A stretch of DNA of 64,000 bases, taken from Pelobates cultripes (Eukaryota > Chordata > Amphibia > Anura > Pelobatidae). Under the pieces are notes generated by a model. It was not told the origin of the DNA. It did not search any database and saw only the letters and a program-made list of their open reading frames with translations. Below are positions 1-10,110 of this stretch, piece by piece. Location of the stretch: NCBI GenBank assembly GCA_933207985.1, contig OW240915.1, forward strand, positions 265,999,360-266,063,359. Direction: 5' to 3'. Position 1 is the first letter of the stretch, and each line of letters starts with the position of its first letter. A program made the position numbers and the translations under genes.

Positions 1-59
1 AGCACTACCAACAGACACACACCAAACACACACAGCACCCCCTCCACACACATTCAGCA

Positions 60-60
<1 letters not shown>

Positions 61-93
<33 letters not shown>

Positions 94-985
94 TCATTAG
101 TCTGTGTGTGCGTTTAGCAGTCTGTATGTATTTAGCTTTCTGTGTGTGTTTATTTATCAATCTGTGTATATTCAGCAGTGTGTGTGTATTCAGCAGTGTG
201 TGTGTATTCAGCAGCCTGTGTGTATTCAGCAGCCTGTGTGTATTTGGCAGTCTGTCTCTGTATATGTATTCAGCAGTCTCTGTGTGTATTCAGCAGCTTG
301 TGTGTATATTCAGTAGTCTGTCTCTGTGTATTTGGCAGTCTGTCTCTGTATATGTATTCAGCTGTCTGCCTTTGTGTGTATTCACAGTGTGTCTTTGTGT
401 ATTCAGCAGTGTGTCTGTGTGTGTATTCAGCAGTCTGTCCTCTGTGTATTTGGCAGTCTGTCTCTGTATATGTATTCAGCTGTCTGCCTTTGTGTGTATT
501 CACAGTGTGTATTTGTGTATTCATCAGTGTGTCTGTGTGTGTATTCAGCAGTCTGTCCTCTGTGTGTGTATTCAGCAGTCTGTCTCTGTGTGTGTATTCA
601 ACAGCCTGTGTATGTATTCAGCAGACTGTGTGTATGTTTTAGCAGTCTGTGAAACATCCTGTGTTTATTCAGCAGTCGGTGTGTATGTGTATTCAGTAGA
701 CTGTGTGTGTGCTTTAGCAGTCTGTGTATAACTGTGTGTGTGTGTGTGTGTGTTTAGCAGTCTGTATGTATTCAGCTGTCTATGTGTGTGTATTCAGCAG
801 TCTGTGGTGTGTGTATTTAGTAATCTATGTGTATGTTTGTAACAGTCTGTGTGTATTCAGCAGTCTGTGTTTGTGTATTCAGCTGTGTGTGTATACAGCA
901 GTCTATCTGTGTGTGTGTGTGTGTGTGTGCGCGCGCATTCAGCAGTCTGTGTGTATGTACTCAGCAGTCAGTGTGCATGTATTGT
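61..985. repeat. TG-rich minisatellite, about 18-bp unit
   Basis: Dozens of imperfect copies of a unit close to TCTGTGTGTATTCAGCAG run across this block. Pure TG runs lie near 63-91, 735-752 and 908-929. The long open frames here, rich in Cys, Val and Ser, are a by-product of a stop-poor repeat read in several frames and are not genes. Units vary in length and include shorter forms ending TTTGGCAG, which points to slippage and unequal exchange. Confidence 0.93.
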
Positions 986-1489
986 ATTTGTTGGAGGTAC
1001 CAATAAATATAAGCTTTCCCCGGGGCCTATATTGATGTTAGGATAGCTCTGGTCTAGGGTATGTGTGTGCTCTGATCATGCTCCTACAAAATGCAAATGA
1101 AAAGACACTCATTTGAGTACCGGGAAGGGGGTGAGCTGTGAAAGCCACTTCTGGGCAGGAATAGATTAGAGACTTCTAATGTGTATGTATTTCTCTGGGT
1201 TTTTATTTTATTTTATTTTGTAGCGATTTTTATATCGCTGATGGGTGTCCTGTTTTATTACTTTTCAAATCTGGTCACCCTGCCATTGTCTACCTGATTT
1301 TACGTACAGCTCAGCCATGGTAAGGACTGATATACTCAGGATCCAGCTGACTGGCAGGAGGGGAGCGCAAAGCACGTTACGCTCCTGCCAGTTACTGCAT
1401 GTATCATGGCCGAGACGTGAGCCGTGGTAGAGGAGCTTTCGTACTGGAAGACATTAACAAGCTTCTATTATTTATACATGGAGTAGGTG
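986..1489. other. No recognised feature
   Basis: Unique-looking sequence with a short TTTTA-type run near 1203-1220. No coding or repeat family was recognised. Confidence 0.5.
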
Positions 1490-1900
1490 AACTGGCACAG
1501 AGGGGAGAGACCTCAAAGGTGTAGGCAAAGAGACAGGGGGAAAAGAAAAAGGCTGGGGGGAGACACACAGAGGGACACATAAAGAGACCCAGAGGGTCTG
1601 GAGGAGGACACAAAGAGTCACAGAGGGACTGGGGGGATGGACACAAGGAGACACTGGATTATACACCAATAAACTCAGAGGGGCTGGAGGGACACAAAGA
1701 GACACAGAGGGGCTGGACAAAAACAGAGCTGCTGGGCTAGAGAGAGAAAATGTGCTGGGGAAAGAGACAAACACACACACACACGGGGCTAAGGGGAGAG
1801 AAAGAGACATAGAGAGGGACTGGGGGAGAAAGGCATAGAATGGGTGAGGAAGAGGAGAAAGAGCATGCAAAGAGCTGGGGGGCAGAAGCACACAGAGGAC
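1490..1900. repeat. Purine-rich degenerate minisatellite (GAGACACAGAGGG-like)
   Basis: The + strand is almost entirely purine plus C, with recurring GAGACACAGAGGGGCTGG-like units and a short CA run near 1771-1784. The Pro/Ser/Leu-rich open frame on the minus strand is the translation of this biased tract, not a gene. Confidence 0.75.
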
Positions 1901-2662
1901 ATTAGAAAGGTTATAAAGAAATGCACAAAGTGGCTATTAGCTGTGTGTTGGATCTCACTATCCTGACATGATTTGATCAGTAAATGTACTCGTTTGTAAA
2001 CAAGCTGTTTGAGAATGTACAGAAATATGCAGACTCCACATTATTAGCACTGTAATTGTATTTAGAATGAAGTTTTGTTACAGCATGCCTCAAGAGAACA
2101 GAAATCACATGCCTCAAGGAAAACATGTACGGTTCAACAGATTGCCAGAAAATGAAACAAGCTGACGGCATAAATAGCAATCAGGTAGTAAAACCTGATT
2201 ATTTACAACTCTTTCATTAGAAAGCTTTCTGCAACTTTTTTTCTTTATGTAACCTGCATTCGATGTTATGTACAACATTCAGAAACTTAACTTTTCTTTT
2301 CTTTTAAAAAAAAAAATATTTATTTATATTGACAATCATTACAAAGAAGGTCAGAATCAAAGCAGTCACATTGTAATGAGGTCACGATTACAGAAATTCA
2401 TAACATCATACACACAGAACAGTCTTAACAGTACGTGCAAATGGGACTCCATATATACCTCAATTCAGGTTATTGTACATTGAATGTGAATAAGTTTTTT
2501 TTCAATATATCATAGTGGAAAAAATATAGTAATACAGAAATAAAAACTTTATGTGGTTAACAAACAACCTCAAACGTACATAGGGAATTGCTTGTTACTT
2601 CCGTCAGAATCAGGAAAGCGTGGTTTTGGAAATTTTGCCATATCCATAGATCTTTGATGTGT
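1901..2662. other. No recognised feature
   Basis: AT-rich sequence with an A-run near 2306-2315. The short open frames on both strands show no family resemblance. Confidence 0.5.
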
Positions 2663-2687
2663 GTATATATATATATATATATATATT
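2663..2687. repeat. (TA)n microsatellite
   Basis: About 12 uninterrupted TA dinucleotides followed by a T-rich tract. Confidence 0.95.
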
Positions 2688-2759
2688 TATTTTTTTTCTA
2701 GTGTCATTTTCTGCATGTTCCAGGGGACATCCAGCTCTACCTAAACAATACATGTGAAT

Positions 2760-2906
2760 CAGGGGTTCCCAAAAGGTAGATCCCCAGATGTTTTAAAAGT
2801 ACAACTCCCATGGTGCTTTGCCATTCTTAAGCATTGAAAGACATGCAAAACATTATGGTTGTTGCAGTTCTACAACATCTGGGGATCTACCGTTTGGGCA
2901 CCCCTG
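2760..2906. mobile_element. hAT-like foldback MITE, 147 bp
   Basis: The ends are inverted repeats of about 35 bp: the left begins CAGGGGTTCCCAAAAGG and the right ends CCGTTTGGGCACCCCTG, with AGATCCCCAGATG shared further in. CAGGGG-type ends are typical of hAT elements, which make 8-bp target duplications. The flanks are ATGTGAAT and ATGTATAT (6 of 8 match), as expected for an aged duplication. It has no coding capacity. Confidence 0.75.
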
Positions 2907-3199
2907 ATGTATATCAACATATTGTGGTATGCTCGGGGAACCATAAGATCATAACATGGTGAATATAATACAAAATTTCAAGTATTATCCTATCCACCCT
3001 CATTAGTATCAGAGTGTAAGCGAAGTGCTTTGACTTCGTAACACAACTGATACACTGTCCCTGATAGGATGTGGTTTACTGAAACATTTGTTAAATACAA
3101 AATAGCGACATCTGTGTTTTGTAAGGGAGCGATGTATTGTAATTTGCAATTTGTGGCAAAACCAGCCTCGCCACTGGGCATTGGAGAAGATTGATTGCC

Positions 3200-3780
3200 A
3201 GCCTCCTGCCATGTGACTATGGCCCCTGGGATGTATTGCCCTTTAAGAAACTTATTTGGGCTTATTGGGTTTTGAAACACTTTTTCTGCCCCTTTGAATA
3301 CATGGGAAGGTGTGCCCTTCCCCCGTTTCCTGTCTATTGTTCTCCAGCAGGGCGTTGGCCCAGGGACACTGCCAGACCAGTTGGAACTTGTTGTTTTGCC
3401 CCTCCTCTGTCTCTCATCAGCCCTTGCTCTTGTTTAACCCCATGGCGATTTGACTGTGTTCATGGGATCTGAGCGCTGTTCGGATATAGTGAGCGCTCAG
3501 ATCCAAGCTATCTGGGGATAGGTTGAATGTGGGGTTTCTGTTCAATATAATGGGAATTATGTATTTTTAGGTATTTTACTGTTGTTGTAAATGGAGATAT
3601 GCCCTGTACTGGAGATAAGTAAGTTACCACACCTAACTTTTAAACCACTGGAGGGAATTGTATGATTTTCGAGTATGTTTGTATATGAAGTATGCTGATT
3701 CTGAAAATGTATGTTTTATGTGAATTGCATGTATATTTTGAAAGTTATTAATATTGTGTAAAAACTGAATATTTTCTTCC
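3200..3780 (+). mobile_element. LTR-like fragment
   Basis: The block around 3460-3520 contains GATCTGAGCGCTG, then GCGCTCAGATCC and AGCTATCT. The same order of motifs recurs near 34,330-34,375 in another LTR-like sequence. This suggests two old copies of one LTR family. Boundaries and target duplication could not be found, so both the class and the extent are uncertain. Confidence 0.3.
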
Positions 3781-3800
3781 TGTGATAATTAAGTTAGTCT

Positions 3801-4031
3801 ATCAGGAAGTATTACTTTACTGAGAGGGTAGTGGATGCATGGAATAGCCTTTCAGCTGAAGTGGTAGAGGTTAACACAGTAAAGGAGTTTAAGCATGTGT
3901 GGGATAGGCATAAGGCTATCCTAACTATAAGATAAGGCCAGGGACTAATGAAAGTATTTAGAAAATTGGGAAGACTAGATGGGCCAAATGGTTCTTATCT
4001 GCTGTCACATTCAATGTTTCTATGTTTCTAT
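3801..4031 (+). mobile_element. CR1 LINE, 3' end only
   Basis: This is nearly the same sequence as the last 130 codons-worth region and 3' UTR of the CR1 at 57.5-57.7 kb. It encodes the C-terminal motif YYFTERVVDAWNSL and ends in the tail TTTCTATGTTTCTA. Strong 5' truncation of this kind is usual for CR1 retrotransposition. It lies inside or beside the LTR-like fragment and between two copies of a 33-bp direct repeat (3556-3588 and 4068-4100). Confidence 0.88.
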
Positions 4032-4100
4032 TGTGTTGAGATAATTGTATCACAGGCAGAGGGGAGGATTATGTATTTTTAGGTATTTTACTGTTGTTGT

Positions 4101-4795
4101 TTCTATGTTTCTAAGAGCTTGTTCCTGCCTTGCTCTCTGGAGGTGGTTATGGTGTCTGCTGCAGTGCTTGGAGTCCTCAGGAAGCGCTAGGAGTATCCTT
4201 CAACGGAGGTATCCAGTTGGGGTGCCCGTCGATCCGTTACACAATTGTTACATGATACTCCCACATGTCTCCATTTTTCCAACTGTTTATGGTGAGTATA
4301 TTGTCATAAATGTCGCCTTCTGATTGGCTTATTTTATTTTGTTTTCTAAAGCAAGTCTAAGATCACATTTTAACTGGGAATATTTTATGCATAAGTGACA
4401 TATTACTAACAGAAACAAACAATGTTATCACTGTCATGCTTCTCTAAAAAAAAGTCACTTCTTACTCATGTTATTAAACATATCACAGTGTGTTAGCACA
4501 TCAATGCTAAGGCAACATTGTAACATGATTGCAACAATCGTAAAATCAATAAAGTAACTAGACCATTAGCAATAAAGATAGGTACCAACAATATACCAAT
4601 AATGGAGTGAAGTTGCCAGTTAAAACTTGCTTCTTAAGTTTTGCAATTTCAATTTTGAGTTTATCATTATTAACATCTAAGAGTGTATTTATTAATATGG
4701 GTCTAGAACACAGACATTAAAATAAAAATAAAATAAAATAAAGGATTTAATTATATATAAGAGATTGTAGCCATATTAGCCAGTAATGCAGATAT
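4101..4795. other. No recognised feature
   Basis: A second short copy of the CR1 tail motif occurs at 4100-4112. The rest is AT-rich with an AAAAT-type run near 4719-4743 and no recognisable gene. Confidence 0.5.
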
Positions 4796-5588
4796 TATTA
4801 GTCGTAGTAGTATTTATAAAGCGCCAACAAGTTCCGTAGAGCTGTACAATGGGTGGACTAACAGACACGTATTTGTAACCAGACGAGTTGGATGCACGGC
4901 AACAGAGGGATTAAGGGTCCCTGCTCAATGAGCTCACATGCTAGAGGGTGTGGGGTATAGTGACACAAAAGGTAAGGGTAAGGTAGAAAAGTAGGTTGCT
5001 AGGATAGTATTCATTGAGGGCTTAGTGTTTTGTTTTGATGACAGTTTCAGGAAAGGAATCAGAGTGCGGGGAGCGATAGCTGTTCACAGTTTAATTAATA
5101 TGCTTTCCTAAAGAAGTACGTTTTCAAAGATTTTTTTAAGGAGTGGAGATTGGGTGAGAGTCTAATAGAGAGGGCAGGACATTCCATAGGAATGATGCAG
5201 CCCTAGAGAAGTCTTTAAGGTGAGCATCAGAAGTAGGAGTATGAACAGAGGTTAGACGTAGGTCTCCGGCAGAGCGTAGGGGCCTAAATGGAACATATTT
5301 GTGTATTAGTGTGGATAAGTAGGTCGGAGCAACATTGTGTAGAGATTTGTAAACAAGTATCAGGATCTTAAATTAAGTCCTATATATTACGGGAAGACAA
5401 TGTAGGGACTGACAAAGGGGGAGGCGTGGGAGGTGCGGGCGGACAGGAAGATGAGCCTCGCCACCGCATTTATTATAAACTGTAATGGGGCAAGTTGGGA
5501 ACATGTAAGACCACTGAGAAGTGGATTACAGTAGTCAAGGTGAGAGAGAACAGCGGTATGGACAAGCACCTTTGCCCTATCAGGCGCA
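4796..5588 (-). pseudogene. L2 LINE reverse transcriptase C-terminus and 3' UTR, decayed
   Basis: Read on the minus strand, the block encodes the typical end of L2-clade ORF2: VLSHLDYCNPLLSGL near 5530, then LHCLPV, then PTYLSTLIHKYVPFRPLRS and FSRAASFLWNVLP. Stops and small indels break it into pieces. Toward 4796 it ends in a non-coding tail with GCGCTTTATAAATACTACTA, the usual L2-type 3' end. The product would have been the C-terminal part of a LINE reverse transcriptase. It meets a second L2 piece of opposite orientation at about 5589. Confidence 0.85.
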
Positions 5589-5835
5589 AGGGTCTGTCCT
5601 TGTTCCCATATTGTTCACAATCTACACTGGTAAACTCATCAGTTCCTTTTGGCTTCCAGTATCATTTCTATGCGGATGACACACAAATGTATCTGTCCTC
5701 CCCTGATTTCTCACCACCCCTCTTGACTCATGTCTCTGATTGCCTTTCTGCTATTTCCAACTGGATGGTTGCTCATTTCCTAATTTCCTTAAACTGAACC
5801 TGTCCAAAACAGAACTTCTGGTCTTCTCCCCCTTG
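5589..5835 (+). pseudogene. L2 LINE reverse transcriptase core fragment
   Basis: The + strand reads GSVLVPILFTIYT, then FGFQYHFYADDTQMYLSS, then SDCLSAISNWM and, after a frameshift near 5790, LNLSKTELLVFSP. YADD is the catalytic motif of the reverse transcriptase palm. The order matches L2-clade ORF2 just upstream of the segment found in the adjoining minus-strand fragment. The piece is truncated on both sides and cannot make a functional enzyme. Confidence 0.88.
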
Positions 5836-6083
5836 CTTTGCATGTAATGCGTCTATCTCATATATTAGTTTCCCCTTTTACGTTGCATTACTGAAATAAA
5901 TGAACTTTTGCACGATATTCTAATTTTTCGAGTATCACCTGTATGCCCTAAAGAATGAGGACACTAATTACTGAGTTCAAGTGTTTTTGCCTCACCAATT
6001 GCTAATAGGGGCATAATTAAAATCTGCTACACTACCATAAAATACTGCTATTTCAATAGGTCGTACTGAAGAGCTCATTGACT

Positions 6084-6163
6084 TTAACCCCTTAAGGACC
6101 AAACTTCTGGAATAAAAGAGAATCATGACATGTCACACACGTCATGTGTCCTTAAGGGGTTAA
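6084..6163. mobile_element. 80-bp palindromic piggyBac-like MITE (copy 1)
   Basis: TTAA flanks a near-perfect foldback: the left end is TTAACCCCTTAAGGACCAAA and the right end is GTGTCCTTAAGGGGTTAA. TTAA plus CCC/GGG termini is the signature of piggyBac-type integration. Two other complete copies in this window (12,087 and 55,100) are exactly the same length. Confidence 0.88.
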
Positions 6164-7419
6164 ATGTGGCACTGTCAAAAGATGCCACCATTGCCACAAA
6201 TCATGAACTTTCTGCTATACTAGATCTGCCCTTGTCAACTGTAAGCACTATGATTGTGTTCAATAAGGTTTTCATTGTTTAGCAGGAAAAAAAGATATAT
6301 ACTGAAAACGAATAATTATGTTACAATGGAAAGACAAGTACAGCTAAACATATACAATGCTGTCATTAAGGAAACATAACCCATTACTAGTATGTTCAGG
6401 ACCACATTCCAAGACTACAAAATCTCTAAATTAGAGCTACACATTCATGATAGTGAAAGGAGTCATCGAAACCCTCTATGGGAATTATGAGCATCATTCC
6501 TTGAAAGGCTTAGTATAGCATGATAATCCGTACATCACAAGTATATATTCAATCGACACACAAGCTCTATTACCATGCACAATAAAATAAAAAATATAAT
6601 AGATAGAACAGCACTTCCCTTAATATGACATCTACCCAGAAGATCTCCTCTTGCCTTCTACATGCAAAGTATATAATATATTTGGGTAGTTCTATTAAGA
6701 AAAAAGGAAATATAACATAGTGTAAATTGTACACAAAACGCTGCTCATACGCAGGCTCCAATTGGAAACTCAATATTTTCCATATGCTAATACAGGTTTT
6801 CCGACGAGTATCCCAGTGACAAATGTTTCAGTCTATTCCGTCAATTTTACCATTGTAACTAAAATGAATTACAAGCCACTGTATTACGTGGGAGGACGTT
6901 GATCCCTTCGAAGGAATCAACATATCTCCTCACTTATATTAATTAAATAAACAACATCTTTCCACTTTAAATATTGTGTTTACACTTAATCCTTTCCAAA
7001 CAAGATTTTCATGTCACTAATTATTTTACAGCAAAGTACTATGAACTTTTGGCTCTGTTCGTTAGAATTATAGTTTAATTATAGTGGCTTGTATACATTA
7101 AGTATGAATTTATACAAAGATGAATTCATCATTTTCTTACCTAACTATGCTTCTAAATTTCCTAAGGAAAATTTTAGAAAGATAATTAGTGAAGCTAAAA
7201 TTCCACTTACATTGATCTCTTTATGAATGTTATATTATTATTATTTTCATTGTATTTTCCTTTCATACATTGATTTTAAGACGTTGTATAATTTAAACAC
7301 CTGACTCTATAGATGCACTGTCTAATTTAAGTGAAGTGATGGCTTACACATGAAAAGTCCTGCCACAGAAGGACACATGTGCCTTTAAGAAATACTGAGA
7401 GGCAGCATCATTTTACAGG
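6164..7419. other. No recognised feature
   Basis: AT-rich sequence on both strands with no repeat family or exon recognised. The short open frames look random. Confidence 0.5.
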
Positions 7420-7500
7420 GTATATATACCATGATAGAAGGATTCCTCACTTTCTTGAGAAAGCCCACCAAGTATGGGTGAAAAGCACTGATGAGCTGAG
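7420..7500 (+). other. Hammerhead-like remnant, possible Penelope-type terminal fragment
   Basis: Positions 7454-7486 read CTTGAGA, a GCCCACC/GGGT stem with an AAGTAT loop, then GAAAAGC. This has the order of a hammerhead ribozyme core (CUGAUGA, stem II, GAAA) with several substitutions. Penelope-like elements carry such ribozymes in their terminal repeats. No coding remnant lies next to it, so the link to a Penelope element is inference. Confidence 0.35.
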
Positions 7501-7574
7501 GATCAAGCTTCCATTCGTCTTTATTTCTCCGGTACCAGCAGTAACCATTACCGGGAGAGGCGGTTCTCTAATTA

Positions 7575-7670
7575 GGCGGTTTAGGCGGCCGCTTAAGGCC
7601 TCATGCTGGCCGCCTAAACCGCCTGAGGGCAGACTGTGTCGGGTCTTCGGTCAGTGACTGAGGACCCGAC
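7575..7670. repeat. GC-rich tandem hairpins
   Basis: A perfect 16-bp inverted repeat (7575-7590 and 7608-7623, GGCGGTTTAGGCGGCC and its complement) has a 17-nt loop. It is followed by a second hairpin, GTCGGGTC at 7638-7645 with GACCCGAC at 7663-7670. The surrounding 7550-7930 block is GC- and CpG-rich compared with its neighbours. It is probably part of a repetitive element whose ends were not found. Confidence 0.7.
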
Positions 7671-7941
7671 ACCAGGAGGGGGCCCGGCGGCTTGTGCGAG
7701 GTTCCTCCTGACTGCCTGGCTTGCTATCGCAGGCACCGGTCTGCAGCTCCGCAGTGAGCAGAGCTGCAGATCATGTGTCTCACGAAAACTGGCCAATCAG
7801 AGCATTGCTGCGGGTTACCACGGCAACGCTCTGACAGGTCTCGCAAGATACATGGTCTCCAGCTCTGCGGGGCTGCAGACCGGAAGTAATGGCCACCAGA
7901 CCACCAGGGGGCCCACCAGACCACCAGGGTTAAATTAAGGT

Positions 7942-8680
7942 ATGTGGTACCCTCTTCCTCTAACATCACCCTCTCACCATGACTCCCCCTCCTTCAGCAT
8001 CACCCCCTCCCTCAGCAACACCTCCCCCTCACCATCAACCCCACTCCCTCAGCATCAACCCCACTCCCTCACATCACCCCCCCTCCTTCAGCATCACCCC
8101 CTACCTCAGCAACACCTCCCCTCACCATCAACCTCCCTCACCATCACCCCCTCACCATCAACCCCCTCACACACCCCCCATCAACCCCCCTTCCCTCAGC
8201 ATCACCCCCTACCTCAGCAACACCTCCCCCCCATCCCCACTCCCTCACCATCACCCCCTCACCATCACCCTCTCACCATCAACCCCCCTCCTAGCATCAC
8301 AGCCTCACCATCAACCCCCTCACCATCAACCCCCCCTCTCACCATAACCACCCTCCCTCACCATCAACCCCCTCCACATCACCTTCCTCTTCCTGTCACC
8401 ATCACCCCCCTCTCAAATCACCCCCCTCCCTCTCACCCTCATCTCCCCATCACCATCACCCCCTCACACACACAGTCTCCCCAGACACACTGTTAGAATC
8501 CCCTCACTGTCACCTCCCCACACATTGTCACCCCCCCCACACTGTCAGCCTATTCATACATTAACCACTCCTAATCCTGTTACTCTCACCCCCTCCAAAC
8601 TCACCTGCCCTCACTCTGCCACACTCACTCTGTCACATTAACCCCCCTTAATCCTGTCACACTCGTCCCTCCTACCATGC
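7942..8680. repeat. C-rich minisatellite with strong strand asymmetry
   Basis: From about 7955 to 8500 the + strand is nearly free of G and consists of CCCCCTCACCATCAAC-like units; the pattern decays to 8680. The Pro/Ser/Thr/His-rich open frames are repeat translations. The minus strand has many runs of three or more G and could form G-quadruplexes. Confidence 0.92.
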
Positions 8681-9297
8681 TACAATTGCCCTGTGTAATG
8701 ACATGAAGGGGTGCTGCCCTGGAACAACACTGTCCCTTTAAATGTGGGAACCAATACAGCAAAGTAATAAATGCAAAGACACAAATGAATAGGTTAAATC
8801 AAGAGAGATATATATTACAGAGAACCAAAAAACAAAACAAAACAATATATATACAATGCCACAAAATATATACAATAAATCAGGATAAGCACGAATAGTG
8901 CAGGCAACGTATACTGAAACAGTCCTTTGGTATAAGGGCAGGATTGTGCAGTTACCACGAGTAGTAGGTAGGGCACAAATCCAGAGTCACAAGACTAATA
9001 TACTGACACTAGGAAGCAAGGTCAGAAGCAGAATAAATGAACAAGGCTGCAGGGTCAGGATCACTGGTGATAAGGCAGAGAACACGGAACCAGAACACAG
9101 GATCGGAGGGCACAGGAACGAAGACCAGGAGGCGCAGGACACAGGAAAAAGGAACAGTATGCAGGATCAAGGAGCCAGGAGCCAGAATCACAGGGAACCA
9201 GGAACCAGGGAAACAGGAGAAAAAAGACAATGATCTGGCAAAGAGTGAGGGGAGAAAACAAACTATATAGGTGCTAAACAAGGACCAGGTGAAGTGC
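8681..9297. other. Unassigned, probably repetitive
   Basis: No gene was recognised. 9090-9230 is purine-rich, with a GGAACCAGGAACCAGG-type minisatellite around 9176-9215. Confidence 0.4.
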
Positions 9298-10110
9298 TTA
9301 ACCCCTTAAGGGCTGAGCCAAATGTACACGTTGTGAACGAAACAAAATGTAAACAAAACCTGGCATTTGCGCTACATGTCTGTCCAACCGTAATTCACCT
9401 CTTTCATATTAAATGCACCCACCCTTATTATATATCATTTTATTCAGGGGAAACAGAGCTTTCATTTAATATCAAATATTTAGCTATGAAACATAATTTA
9501 ATATGAAAATTGGAGAAAATAAGATTTTTTTTTATTTTTTTTGTTCTACATGACATTTTAACTGTCAATGTCTCAATACTGTTTGCTTTTACTGCAATAA
9601 AATACACATATTTGTATTCAGCAAAGTCTCACGTGTAAAACAGTACCCCCTATGTACAGGTTTTATGGCGTTTTGGGAAGTTACACGGTCAAATATAGCA
9701 TGTTACATTTGAAATTGAAATTCGCCAGATTGATTACGTTGCCTTTGGGTCTTTATAGTAGCCCAGGAATGAAATTTACACCCATAATGGCATACCATTT
9801 GCAATAGTAGACAACCCAAGGTATTGCAAATGGGGTATGTCCAGTCCTTTTTAGTAGCCATTTGGGTTGTCTACTATTGCAAATGGTTTGACGCTGTAAC
9901 TTTTCAAAACACCATAAAACCTGTACATGAGGGGTACTGTTGTACTCGGGAGACTTTGCTGAACACAAATATTTGTGTTTCAAAACAGCAAAAAGTATCA
10001 CAGCAATAATATTGTCCGTGTAAGTGCTGTTTGTGCATGAAAAATGCAAAAAACTTCACTTTTACTGGCGATATCATCATTGTAATACATTTTACTGTTT
10101 TGAAACACTA
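9298..10110. mobile_element. TTAA-flanked modular foldback element, right end missing
   Basis: The left end is TTAACCCCTTAAGGGC, resembling the left end at 39,668. The interior folds back on itself around 9840: CCATTTGCAATAGTAGACAA near 9794 is mirrored near 9867-9886. Further out, a block with CAGTACCCCCTATGTACAGG near 9640 is mirrored near 9913-9940. These modules match those in the elements at 35,848 and 39,668. The expected right TTAA terminus is absent; at about 10,110 the sequence changes directly to a DIRS-like element. There is no coding capacity. Confidence 0.75.

Noticed and set aside
66..1046. Several Cys/Val/Ser-rich open frames on both strands
   Set aside because: They are translations of the TG-rich minisatellite in several frames; no start context, domain or splice structure.
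1404..1891. Pro/Leu/Ser-rich minus-strand frames
   Set aside because: They arise from the purine-rich tandem tract and show no family resemblance.
7942..8496. 184-residue Pro/Ser/His-rich open frame
   Set aside because: It follows the C-rich minisatellite exactly, and the neighbouring frame is equally open.
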